A stretch of DNA of 64,000 bases. Source: Culex pipiens pallens (Eukaryota > Arthropoda > Insecta > Diptera > Culicidae). Below are positions 20,256 to 30,467 of the stretch, piece by piece. A program made the position numbers and the translations under genes. The DNA is taken from positions 67,065,665-67,129,664 of the forward strand of contig NC_068937.1 of the NCBI RefSeq assembly GCF_016801865.2. The letters run 5' to 3'. The notes below the pieces were generated by a model. It saw nothing but the letters and a program-made list of their open reading frames with translations. It was not told where the DNA came from and searched no databases. Position 1 is the stretch's first letter. Each line of letters begins with the position of its first letter.

Positions 20256-22145
20256 ATGGGTTCAAAATTCCCATATGTGGTTCATCTGCTGAACGACGAT
20301 GTAGATTACGAACTTAGAGTTAGAGGTCGCACAGATGATCTTATTAAACCGTTAGAAGAGAAACAGAAAATTTTAAGGCGTTTGTATCGAGAAGACAAAT
20401 TGGAGAAAAAGACTTATGCTTCGATTTATGCTATAGATCAAGAGTACGACTGGATGGTCTCACACATTGGAAAGCTTAAAGCGTTTTTAGAGAAAGATCC
20501 ACAGCCGAAGTACATTTCGAGGTTAAGGTATTTTTACATGAGAGCAAATCGTAGTAATATAACGACAGAACAATCTGAGGGTCTTAAGAAATCTATACTT
20601 GCAACGATCTCAGAGTTGTTAGCAATTTACGACGTGAACGAATCAGAAACTGATAGCGAGTCAGATGGAGAGTCTAAAGATAAGGATAAGGACAAGGACA
20701 ACAAGGTAGAGAAGCTAAAATTGCAAGAGCTTCAGGCAAAAGAAGAGGAGCTAAAGAGGAAAGAAGAAGATATTAAACGTAAAGAACAAGAACTCAAAGA
20801 AAAGCAAAAACAACAAAAACCATTCGATCAAACACAGTTTGAAACAGCAGTAATGGAAGCAGTTAAGAAGATGTTTGCTGGTCCTTGCCCATTTCCAAAT
20901 ACCAAACCGTTGACCATACCTTCTCAGCAAACTACACAAGAAGAGTTAGCAAGAACAGAACTAACAAAACAAGTCAAAACTTTAGAAAAGCAACTACAGC
21001 AGATGAAAGATAAGATGAGTCAAATGAGTAGACAAAACAATAATCAGGGAACTGTAACAGCGGAACATCTTGCGCAAGCTTTGAGTGCCTTACAAACTTC
21101 TCAAAATCAGACACCTAACACACAAGGCAATTTAAACCCCCAAAATAATTCAAATCAGAATCCAAATGGAAATCAACACCCTCCAAACCCACCTAACCCT
21201 CCAAATTCGCCAGGTACTTTTATAGATCCAGAAGAAGAAATCAGTTCAGAAGAAGACTCGCAAATTGACTGGACAACAAATTCCGGACGAGAAAGTGGTA
21301 GAACACATTACGATAGGCGAATAGAAAAATGGAATATTTATTTCTCGGCGGATTCGCGATCTATAACCATAGAAGATTTCATTTACAGAATAAAAGTTCT
21401 CGCAAATATGAACCAGATTTCCAAACCACGCTTACTTAGTCATGTACATATGCTACTACGCGGGGAGGCTTCGAATTGGTTTTTTACCTATTTTCATCCC
21501 TCGTGGGACTGGGACATGTTTGAGATTCAGATCCGTTTCCGGTTTGGAAACCCTAACCAAGAGCAGGGTACCCGTCAGAGTATTTATAATTGTAAACAAC
21601 AGAAAGGGGAGAAATTTGTCGCATTCGTGGATGAAATAGAACGATTGAATAAACTTTTGGCGAAACCATTATCTAGACAAAGAAAATTTGAAACAATTTG
21701 GGGAAACATGCATGGTCATTACCGCTTGCAGTTAGCACCTTTCACAATTAAAACATTAGAACAACTTAAGGCTCTTAACCAGCGAATTGATGCTAATGAC
21801 CCAAGTTTGAATTCGAAGGGCACAAAGTACGCTGTTCATAATCTTGAAACTTCATCAGATCATGCTGGATCGGATGAAGAGGAAGTGAACGCAATTTATA
21901 GGAAACCACACGGAAGAGGGTTCCAATCTCAGCCCTCGAACAGAAACGAAACGACCCGGTTGCCAATCTGCTGGAATTGTCGAAATCAGGGCCATTTTTG
22001 GAGGCAGTGTAGTGAGAGGAAAACAAAATTTTGCTACATTTGTGGCAACCCGGGAACTGTCGCGGCTACGTGTGACAAGCACCCGAAAAAGGAACCGACT
22101 GGACAGACTGGGGACCCGTCGGGAAACCAAGACCGGAATGCCTAA
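20256..22145 (+). CDS. gag: Gag polyprotein of the gypsy element
   Basis: 629 residues from the ATG at 20256; the frame runs four codons further upstream without another ATG. Residues about 1-125 are the N-terminal region, and about 130-190 a Lys/Glu-rich stretch with coiled-coil character (KEEELKRKEEDIKRKEQEL). About 200-350 is Gln/Asn/Pro-rich linker, and about 355-510 is the capsid (contains LLRGEASNWFFTYF and FRFGNPNQEQG). It ends with two zinc knuckles: 572-585 is a perfect CX2CX4HX4C, while 593-606 has Thr in place of His. It assembles the virus-like particle and packages RNA. A -1 frameshift near its end probably leads into pol. Confidence 0.92.
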   Translation: MGSKFPYVVHLLNDDVDYELRVRGRTDDLIKPLEEKQKILRRLYREDKLEKKTYASIYAIDQEYDWMVSHIGKLKAFLEKDPQPKYISRLRYFYMRANRSNITTEQSEGLKKSILATISELLAIYDVNESETDSESDGESKDKDKDKDNKVEKLKLQELQAKEEELKRKEEDIKRKEQELKEKQKQQKPFDQTQFETAVMEAVKKMFAGPCPFPNTKPLTIPSQQTTQEELARTELTKQVKTLEKQLQQMKDKMSQMSRQNNNQGTVTAEHLAQALSALQTSQNQTPNTQGNLNPQNNSNQNPNGNQHPPNPPNPPNSPGTFIDPEEEISSEEDSQIDWTTNSGRESGRTHYDRRIEKWNIYFSADSRSITIEDFIYRIKVLANMNQISKPRLLSHVHMLLRGEASNWFFTYFHPSWDWDMFEIQIRFRFGNPNQEQGTRQSIYNCKQQKGEKFVAFVDEIERLNKLLAKPLSRQRKFETIWGNMHGHYRLQLAPFTIKTLEQLKALNQRIDANDPSLNSKGTKYAVHNLETSSDHAGSDEEEVNAIYRKPHGRGFQSQPSNRNETTRLPICWNCRNQGHFWRQCSERKTKFCYICGNPGTVAATCDKHPKKEPTGQTGDPSGNQDRNA

Positions 22146-25100
22146 AGGGGAGCACGAGTATTCCAGGTGAATCAGTGGTTCCCAACTCGAAACCTTTCAT
22201 TGATCCTTTTCAAAACCTTTCAGAAATTAAAATTCAAACTAATCAATGTCCTCAAGTGACAATTCGAATTTTTGAAACCGAAATTGACGCTCTTTTAGAT
22301 TCGGGCGCGAGTATTTGTGTGACGAATTCTACTGATTTAGTCGAACGTTACGGACTTAAAATTCTTCCATCGCCGATTCGTATTTGCACGGCGGACCAAA
22401 CGCAATATTCCTGCGAAGGATATGTTAATTTTCCAATTACATTCCGAAAGGTTACGAGAGTTGTACCAGTGGTAGTTGTTCCACAGGTCGCTAGAAATTT
22501 TATTTTAGGAATAAACTTCTGGAATGCATTTGGAATCAAACCTATGATGGAAGGAGAAAAAGGTCTCGAGGAGATTACCGAGATAACACAATCACCAGCC
22601 ACGGGAGAAACGGTTAATGAAATATTTCATTTTTTCATTCATCCGGTCGAGGCACTTCCCGTTCTTGAAAAACCAGCTCCAGATGAGTCGCTAGATATAC
22701 CTGGATTGGATTTACCTGAACCATCAAAGACGACACCGGAAACCGTAGAAACAGAGCACGAACTAACCAGCGAGGAGCGAAGCCACCTGGCGGAGGTCAT
22801 TAGAACCTTCCCGTGTACAGCGGATGGAGTTCTTGGCCGGACGACCCTGTTACAGCACGAGATAAACCTACGAGAAGACGCAGTTCCACGACGACAACCA
22901 CTCTATCGTTGTTCGCCGGCGATACAAGCGGAAGTGGATAAGGAGATTCAACGGTACAAGGACCTGGACGCGATTGAAGAATGTACGAGCGAATGGGCTA
23001 ACCCGTTAGTGCCGGTGCGGAAGTCCAATGGGAAGTTGAGGGTGTGTCTCGATTCGAGGAGAATCAACGCCCTCACAAAAAAAGATTCGTATCCAATGAG
23101 AGATATGAAAGGGATTTTCCATCGACTAGGGAGTGCAAACTATTTTTCTGTAATTGACCTGAAGGACGCATATTTTCAAATTCCTTTAAAGGAAGAATGT
23201 AGAGATTATACAGCATTTAGAACGTCCAAAGGCCTTTTCAGATTTAAAGTCTGTCCCTTTGGTTTAACTAACGCCCCATTCACCATGTGCCGCCTCATGG
23301 ATCGAGTGATTGGCTTCGATTTAGAACCTCAAGTTTTCGTGTACTTAGACGACATTGTGGTGGCCACAAAAACTTTAGATGAACATTTAGAACTTTTAAA
23401 AATAGTTGCTGAACGTCTTCGCAACGCTAACCTTACCATTTCATTAGACAAGTCCAGATTTTGTCGGAAAAAAGTTACCTATTTGGGGTACTTGTTGACG
23501 GGAGAAGGCGTCTCCATTGACAACTCTAGGATTGAACCAATTTTGAATTACTCAAGACCAAAATGCGTCAAGGATGTACGACGACTGCTAGGTCTTTGTG
23601 GATTTTATCAACGATTCATTCAAAATTATAGTCGAATTGTTTCACCCATTTCTGATCTCTTAAAGAAAGAAAAGAAAAAATTTACTTGGACGGAAGCGGC
23701 CGAAGAGGGTTTCCAAGAACTTAAGACAGCTTTGATATCTGCGCCCATTCTGGCCAACCCAGATTTCTCTTTGCCATTTGAAATTGAGTCGGACGCCTCC
23801 GACAATGCTGTTGGGGCAGCCCTAGTCCAGAAGGTAGATGGAGAAACTAAAATTGTAGCCTATTTTAGTAAAAAGCTTAGTAGCACTCAAAAGCGTTACG
23901 CAAGTGTCGAAAAAGAGTGTTTAGGAGTTTTACTCGCCATTCAACATTTTCGGCATTTTGTTGAAGGATCAAGATTTAAGGTCGTCACGGATGCCAGAAG
24001 TCTATTGTGGCTTTTTACAATTGGGGTAGAATCGGGAAATTCAAAACTTTTGAGATGGGCGTTAAAAATACAAAGTTACGACATAGAACTAGAATATCGA
24101 AAAGGGAAAAACAATATAACGGCGGATTGTTTGTCACGGTCCCTAGACGCGATCGGAATCGCCTCGGTCGATCCGGAGTACCAGGAGCTTACGAAGAAAA
24201 TCCTCAGCGACCCACAGGGTTACCCAGATTTTCGCGTAGTCGAGGGACAGATCTACAAGTTGGTGAAGAACGAAGGGAGAATGGAGGACACGAGATTCTG
24301 TTGGAAGATTTACCCAGCACAAGGAGAACGAAGCAGCATTTTGGAGCGAATTCACGGAACGGCACACCTGGGGTTTGAGAAGACCCTCGCGGCACTCAGG
24401 GAAAGGTATTTTTGGCCCCTGATGAGCTCGCAGACGAAGCGGTTTTGTCAAAACTGTTTGATTTGCCAGACGAGCAAGGCGACGAATGTCAACACGACAG
24501 CACCGTTGACGACCCAGCGGAAGATAGCAGAACATCCATGGCAGTTCGTCACAATGGACTACATCGGCCCACTTCCGGCTTCTGGGAAGGGACGGAACAC
24601 TTGCCTTCTAGTAATAACGGACGTATTTAGCAAATTTGTCTTAATTCAGCCTTTTAGACAAGCCACCGCTGAATCGCTTTGTCCATTTGTAGAAAATATG
24701 GTTTTTCAACTTTTCGGAGTACCTGAAGTGTTGCTCACTGATAATGGAACTCAATTTGTTTCAAAATTATTTCAAGATCTTCTGAATCGGTACAACGTTT
24801 CTCATTGGAAGACTCCCAGTTACCACCCCCAAATTAACGATTCTGAAAGAGTTAATCGCGTGATCACAACGGGCATACGAGCGACGATAAAGCGGGATCA
24901 CAAGGAATGGTCAAATAATATTCAAACTATTGCTAATGCAATTAGAAACTCAGTTCATGAAGCCACCCACTACACGCCCTATTTTGTTATGTTTGGTAGG
25001 AATATGATTTCAGATGGTAGAGAATATAGACACTTGAGAGACAATTCAGCGGGAAGCGGGAATCTTGACGATGCCCAGCGGGCGAAATTGTACGAAGAAG

Positions 25101-25414
25101 TTCGAGAAAATCTTAAAAAAGCTTTTGAAAAGCACTCCAAATACTATAATTTGAGATCAAACGACAAATGTCCAAAATACACTTTAGGGGAAAAAGTTTT
25201 AAAACGAAACACAGAACTTTCAGATAAAGGGAAAGGTTATTGCGCGAAACTGGCCCCTAAGTACGTCCCTGCGGTAGTCAAGCGAGTTGTGGGTGAACAT
25301 TGTTATGAATTGGAGGACGAGAAGGGAAAACGAATTGGGGTGTTCAATTGTAAATATTTGAAGAAATTGAACCATTCACCGTCACAACTTGTCAACCAGT
25401 CTGGTGTTACATGA
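22076..25414 (+). CDS. pol: Pol polyprotein: protease, reverse transcriptase, RNase H, integrase
   Basis: The frame is open from 22076, overlapping gag by 70 bases in the -1 register, so it is probably made as a gag-pol fusion with no start of its own. Protease: LLDSGASICV (DSG at 22298). Reverse transcriptase: DLKDAYFQIPL, FGLTNAPFTM, YLDD (23342-23353). RNase H: DASDNAVGAAL (23791) and TADCLSR. Integrase: an HHCC zinc domain (HGTAH at 24353 to CQNCLIC), then catalytic D (24557), D (24740) and E (24845), the last two 35 residues apart as in DD35E. A GPY/F-like module closes the protein. All key residues are present and there are no breaks. No chromodomain or env. Confidence 0.95.
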   Translation, partial: QAPEKGTDWTDWGPVGKPRPECLKGSTSIPGESVVPNSKPFIDPFQNLSEIKIQTNQCPQVTIRIFETEIDALLDSGASICVTNSTDLVERYGLKILPSPIRICTADQTQYSCEGYVNFPITFRKVTRVVPVVVVPQVARNFILGINFWNAFGIKPMMEGEKGLEEITEITQSPATGETVNEIFHFFIHPVEALPVLEKPAPDESLDIPGLDLPEPSKTTPETVETEHELTSEERSHLAEVIRTFPCTADGVLGRTTLLQHEINLREDAVPRRQPLYRCSPAIQAEVDKEIQRYKDLDAIEECTSEWANPLVPVRKSNGKLRVCLDSRRINALTKKDSYPMRDMKGIFHRLGSANYFSVIDLKDAYFQIPLKEECRDYTAFRTSKGLFRFKVCPFGLTNAPFTMCRLMDRVIGFDLEPQVFVYLDDIVVATKTLDEHLELLKIVAERLRNANLTISLDKSRFCRKKVTYLGYLLTGEGVSIDNSRIEPILNYSRPKCVKDVRRLLGLCGFYQRFIQNYSRIVSPISDLLKKEKKKFTWTEAAEEGFQELKTALISAPILANPDFSLPFEIESDASDNAVGAALVQKVDGETKIVAYFSKKLSSTQKRYASVEKECLGVLLAIQHFRHFVEGSRFKVVTDARSLLWLFTIGVESGNSKLLRWALKIQSYDIELEYRKGKNNITADCLSRSLDAIGIASVDPEYQELTKKILSDPQGYPDFRVVEGQIYKLVKNEGRMEDTRFCWKIYPAQGERSSILERIHGTAHLGFEKTLAALRERYFWPLMSSQTKRFCQNCLICQTSKATNVNTTAPLTTQRKIAEHPWQFVTMDYIGPLPASGKGRNTCLLVITDVFSKFVLIQPFRQATAESLCPFVENMVFQLFGVPEVLLTDNGTQFVSKLFQDLLNRYNVSHWKTPSYHPQINDSERVNRVITTGIRATIKRDHKEWSNNIQTIANAIRNSVHEATHYTPYFVMFGRNMISDGREYRHLRDNSAGSGNLDDAQRAKLYEEVRENLKKAFEKHSKYYNLRSNDKCPKYTLGEKVLKRNTELSDKGKGYCAKLAPKYVPAVVKRVVGEHCYELEDEKGKRIGVFNCKYLKKLNHSPSQLVNQSGVT
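22121..22127 (+). promoter_or_regulatory. Candidate -1 ribosomal frameshift heptamer
   Basis: G GGA AAC in the gag frame fits the X XXY YYZ slippery pattern and lies inside the 70-base gag/pol overlap, 16 bases before the gag stop. Slippage by -1 enters the pol frame. A weaker G AAA AAG site is at 22085-22091. No downstream pseudoknot has been worked out. Confidence 0.6.
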
Positions 25415-27548
25415 GAAATTTTTTTTTTTAAAGCTATGAGCCCTCAAGGGAGGTTACAAAACATTTAACGTGTACAAAAATCCTTCAATGGAAAATAATC
25501 ACGAATTTTGCAAAATTCTTTGCAACAAAGTATGAATTAACGAGCTATGTCACTACTAAAATAGGGTAGGAACAATGTAAATTAACAATTACTTGAAAAA
25601 CCAACGAATTTATGTTGAAATTCATCAACCTCGTTGAAAATTCACCACTCCACTCGGAAATCGAGTAATGTTTGATAAGCTATGACAACTTTTTGAAAGT
25701 TTACGAAGCAATGTTTACTATTGCATGAAAACATCAATCGTTCCAACTAACTCCTCAGCAATGAGTCGAGAGTCCCACAAAAACATGAACAAACTACTGG
25801 TGACAAGTTGTTGAACGGCCATTGAGAATCGAAACAGAAACCATGAATGAAATCGATGACGCATTCAAGACCAAACGGTACCATCGAAACCACGAAACAA
25901 AGTAGAAGACCAACCGGATTTGACAAAAAGAAACCCTACCTATCAAAACAAAAAGCACTTAAGTTAGCTAGTTAGTAGTGTACCTAGTTTAGAGATATAT
26001 TAGTACTAATTTAGGATTAGTTCGTTTCTTCGTCGAAGTATACGACACGCACGTGCGATCAACATCGAGCACGGTGCGTTCATTGATTAGATGATATCGA
26101 TGATCAGGAATCCGCTTGTTTACATTGACGCAGCTCCAATTTGTAGGTTATGCTTCAATAGTAGTAGTAGTAGTATAATTCATTGATGATTGTTGAGGTC
26201 ATCGGTTGACATATTTTGGTTGCAGTAGTTTGTTGAATATCCATAGTCCGGTCTTGCAATTCATTTAATTCCTTAGTCAGTTGAATCATCATCTTAATAG
26301 TCCCATAATTAGTATTGAAATCCGTCCAATCCAGTCGCCTTCAGCCTCATTATTTACATTTGCTTTTCATTACAAACGCCTAAAAATAAATCACACAAAG
26401 CACTTAGTTCTTTCATTTTTTCAATTTTGTGAGTTACTCCCCCCGTAAATCCATCAGTTTAATTAGAGTTCAGCCTGCTCCAGTCGCATAGAATACTTAA
26501 ATTTTAGATTTTAGAAATTTTCTGGCCGCGTGAACAGCGAGATATGGACGATTTCCTGTTTACTTTTGAGTTTGTCAGTTGAGGTTTGACAGTTCGACCC
26601 ATTGCTAAGCAAATGGGCGTTTGATCTCAGTAGGGATGTGAAGTTTGCTGTTAATCAGTAGCTCACGTATTTGGGAAATCAGTGTTGTGAATTTAGTCTT
26701 TTTTGAATTTTAGTTGTTCAGTTAATGATACTGATGGAAAAGTTCAAATTAGGGTTTGTGTAATTTTGCGTTTGGAACGACTAGGGACAAGTTACCTGAA
26801 GAGGAGCTTTAGGGTGGGCCTGAGTCTGACCAGACTGATCTTTCGGTGAATGAAGACACGATCATACTGCTCAACGTAATGATTGAGGTGATGATCAAGT
26901 TCTGAATGAGCCAGTTTTTTTGGGTGTATAAATTTGTTAATTTTTGCTTCTCAATAAGTTGAATGACCTGTTGAGAAATTGTTGAGGTAATGTTAGTTTG
27001 ATTGGGATTTATGAGTGTTTGCGAAGTTAAGTTGTGGAAATTAGGCGCACCGAAGCCATGAGCTGGTGTTGAACTGTTAAATAATTTGATTGATTTTTTT
27101 TTCTGGATATATATATATATTTTTTTTTTGTAGGTTAGTTTAGTTAATGAATTGAAGATGAAAGTTTTAGCAATACCTGGTAACTCGAAAACCCATTGAA
27201 CGGGGAAAACTAGTGGAACTAGTACAATTTACACGAAGTGAAACGAGTTGAGGACGATGACCTGTGAAAAGTAGTGGGATTCCACGAGAGTATAAAGGTA
27301 GACCTTAACAATGACTTGCTTAAATTAGTGGATGTACTAAGATGAAACTAGCGAGTACCACACAGTTACCGGTAGAGCGAAGAACGGGATTCTAATGTTT
27401 GAGGATAATCATGTAAATAGTATTGATAATTAGGTTAATTCATTTTCCCCCTTATAGTTAGTTGTGTAAATAGTTTTGGGCCGAAATTTCCCCTTACGAA
27501 AATTTAGTTGTTTCTCAACTAAATTTTCGTAAATTCAGTGAGGAGTGA
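25415..27548 (+). other. Noncoding 3' internal region of the gypsy element
   Basis: 2.1 kb between pol and the 3' LTR without any substantial frame, so env is absent. The bases just before the LTR (about 27537-27548, AGTGAGGAGTGA) are purine-rich and would serve as the polypurine tract for plus-strand priming. Confidence 0.7.
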
Positions 27549-29646
27549 TGTAACCGTTGTACTAAATTGGTTTATTTGATTCTAAAAAACATCACAAATT
27601 TAGCGCTTTGCGCAAACTCTATTTATATAACATTTTCATTTATTATTATTATCTTATTAATTGAATTCAAAATACGATTTCGAAGATAGCCCCTTTGTAA
27701 AGACACTCACTGCTTCACAGTGAGTGACGGAGTGCAAGCACTCGCGTTTACCCCTGATGATTAGGCAACCCCCATAACGTGAGTTCGCTGCGCGCGCTTC
27801 GACGAGCGGTTGCTCCAACCGACACGTGATTGGAACTCAGTTACGATCTTAGGAGGCCGCACGTGCAGATTCTGAACCAAGGGTTTGACTCGTTTATCTT
27901 CGTGAGAATTGGAAAAGGAGAGCGTGTAGGCCGTGTACCTTCAGCGTACCGAGTGGGAGCGGGACACACTATTAGAGAGCGATATTTCCCGAATTGGCTA
28001 AACCCAACGCAACGTTTACGTGCATCCGGTGGGTTCGTACGTAACTTCGGCGATCAGTTTCCCAGGCTCGAGTCTGAGAAATTTTAGTAACTCGATCACA
28101 TTCTCCTAACCCGTGGAACGATTCGGAAGTGCAGTGAATTTGCTGGAGTTGTAACGTAGGTAATCTGCGCGAGGTTCGATCTCGGGTGTTAATTTAAAGT
28201 TAACTTTTCAGAAGCTAGGCCGATAGAAAAGTAGTGCGATAGATAGCTAGCTTTTGTGACCTTTGTGCGAGAACCTGCGAAGAAAGGTAATGTAGTCAGT
28301 GTGCGAAATAGTGCGTGCTCTAATACGATCGTTTCGACGGTCCGTGTTCCATTTAGGCAGCGTGGTCACAAGTTTACTTGTCTCCGGCGGCTTCCCTCGT
28401 CCGCGGACGGGATTGCTGGCCAAGCTACAACCCTGTGGCCAGCCGCCGCGCCGTCAACATCGTGGCAGAAAACCCCCGGTCGTACCGCAACCTCTTGACC
28501 GAGCCACTCCAGTCACCTGTGGCCTTTTTGACGCAAACGCCTGGCCGCACCGCAACCTAGTGGCCACGGCGATCTTCGTCGACTCGTGAGGATTCTTCAC
28601 GAATCACCGTTCGAAACTGCCTGGCCCCCAACAACCACGTGGCCCGCAGCGAACGCCTCGAACACGCCGTGACGCGGTCACGGACCGCCGGTCGGCAGAC
28701 CTGAAGACCGCCCACGTGGAAAATCGATCGGTTCCAGACGCCTGGTAGGTGAGTCGATCATCCGCCACTCAACCATCGTGATCGCACAACAGCAGCAGTA
28801 GCAGAACTTGCAGAGCAGCAGTCTACGGCGCCGGCCAGGGCGAAGTAGAGGAGAAAGAACGCGCACAACGACGACGACGACGGGCTCGTAAGTACAAAAC
28901 TCTGTGTGTTAGTTGCCCGTGTGCACATGTGACGTCCCCTCGAACCACAGAGTTCGCAAGCATGTACGCCCCGCGCTAGCCCGCACCGCTAGCCCCCCCA
29001 AGAACGCCCCATTGTTGAAGATCTCCGGAGAAGAATTAAGAGCACGCACACTGTAGGATAGGGTGGTCGCAATCAGAAGATGAATTGTAGCTATTAGGGA
29101 ATAAAACTGAACTCCAAAATGTTAATCTGCGATCTTTAAATGCCGTCTTTAATAAAGTCCCTATTTACCCCTATTCGAGTTGCTTTGGTTGATGCTTGGG
29201 AAAGAATTTAGTTATGAGCGCTTGCGCTGCGCTTCAGCGGTCTGCTGCGCACCGGTCACTCTGCGACACCTGGTGGTGGGATCAGTAACTATCAATGATG
29301 AATGAGTGTTGATGTTGGGAGCTTTCGTTGAGCACGTTGGTTTTAGGTCAATTCGGGCATTATGGGCTCGGATAATACTGAAGTTCGGTAAGTCGGACGC
29401 AGGGAAACTGCGGGGAAAGCTGAATCGTTCTCCAAACCTCTTCTCACGAGTAAACTGGACCTTCCTAAGGAAGAGTCTCAAGCTGGGCAACTTTAGATCA
29501 GGCGGGTGGTCCTCTAACGAGGTGGCGCTTAAGCTATCCGCTTCTTCCAGTGCGCTTCGGCGATCTCGCACATTTCCCTGTAACATTTCTTGGAATTTTC
29601 CCTGTACCGTACCATGACGTTCTGGTCCAACGTCCGTACGGTTACA
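27549..29646 (+). repeat. 3' LTR (2098 bp)
   Basis: Same ends and length as the 5' LTR. The differing positions are 27654, 27698, 28916 and 29308. Confidence 0.95.
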
Positions 29647-29650
29647 AAAG

Positions 29651-30465
29651 TTTCAAATGTTTTCTATTTTCAACATTGTTTATTTTGCAAAAAAAAAAAA
29701 TTACGAAATTGAAATTATGGATCTTATTATCTTACATTGTTGTTTGAAGTAACTTAAACAACAATGTAATGAAATTTTATCATACTTTCTGAAAATTATC
29801 AAAATAGTGGTTTATGCAACAAGTTGCAAAAAGATGATTTTTTCAGCACGAGTCGTACATTTATCCAACGAGGTTCACCGAGTTGGATAAATACGAAGAG
29901 TGCTGAAAAAACAAGTTTTGCCACGAGTTCCATACAACATTTTTTGCAATTCCGAAAAAACACCCATTAAGTGAAATTTTAAGTCAAATTTTCATGTATT
30001 TTGTCAATAAATCGTTTAAATCAAAAAAATGTTGAAAAGTGTTACTTTTCGAAACAAGTGCTGAAAAGTTAAACTTTTCAGCACCCATTTCGTTGCTGAA
30101 AAGTAGAACTTGCAATTGCAAAAATACAATTTATGCTCTTTTGATATCAGTTGTGGCCATACCTCAGCAATGAAAGAATGGATCATGCTCACAAAAGAAA
30201 AATGACTGTAATTACTCTTAGCTTTAAAAACAATGTAATTACAAAAGCCGACTCGGTCCTTACAAGGTCTCAGTACCGAAAAGGACATAATAAAAAAAAA
30301 ATTATGGAAAAAAAAAGAAAAAGTAGAACAAATTCTCTACTATTCAATTTTGTCAGGGTGATAAAGGTTGTACTTTTTCTTCATTAAAAAAAACATCGTT
30401 TACAAATTATATGTGTAACTAGAAAACGATGCTCTTTGTCAAAATATCACAAGAACTTAGATTTA
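29651..30465. repeat. AT-rich DNA with a strong hairpin and a retroposon 3' end
   Basis: 29838-29911 is an inverted repeat: TTTTTTCAGCAC…ATTTATCCAAC facing GTTGGATAAAT…GTGCTGAAAAAA. Related 'gtgctgaaaag' pieces follow to 30110. 30233-30300 is the 3' terminal motif also seen at 32321-32388 and, inverted, at 2249-2300. No gene. Confidence 0.5.
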
Positions 30466-30467
30466 TA

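Larger units (their letters stand above)
15850..29646 (+). mobile_element. Complete Ty3/gypsy LTR retrotransposon, very young
   Basis: 13.8 kb including a nested 1.9-kb insertion. The two LTRs are each 2098 bp with inverted ends TGTAACCG/CGGTTACA. The 4-bp target duplication is AAAG (15846-15849 and 29647-29650). The order is 5' LTR, tRNA-Lys-like primer site, gag, pol (protease, RT, RNase H, integrase), 2.1 kb noncoding, 3' LTR. There is no env. The primer site and large LTRs recall the Osvaldo group, but clade assignment needs a tree. It lies inside the inferred host intron, in the same orientation. Confidence 0.95.

Noticed and set aside
25415..27548. Possible env gene downstream of pol
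   Set aside because: No frame of useful length, signal peptide or membrane segment. It appears to be noncoding.
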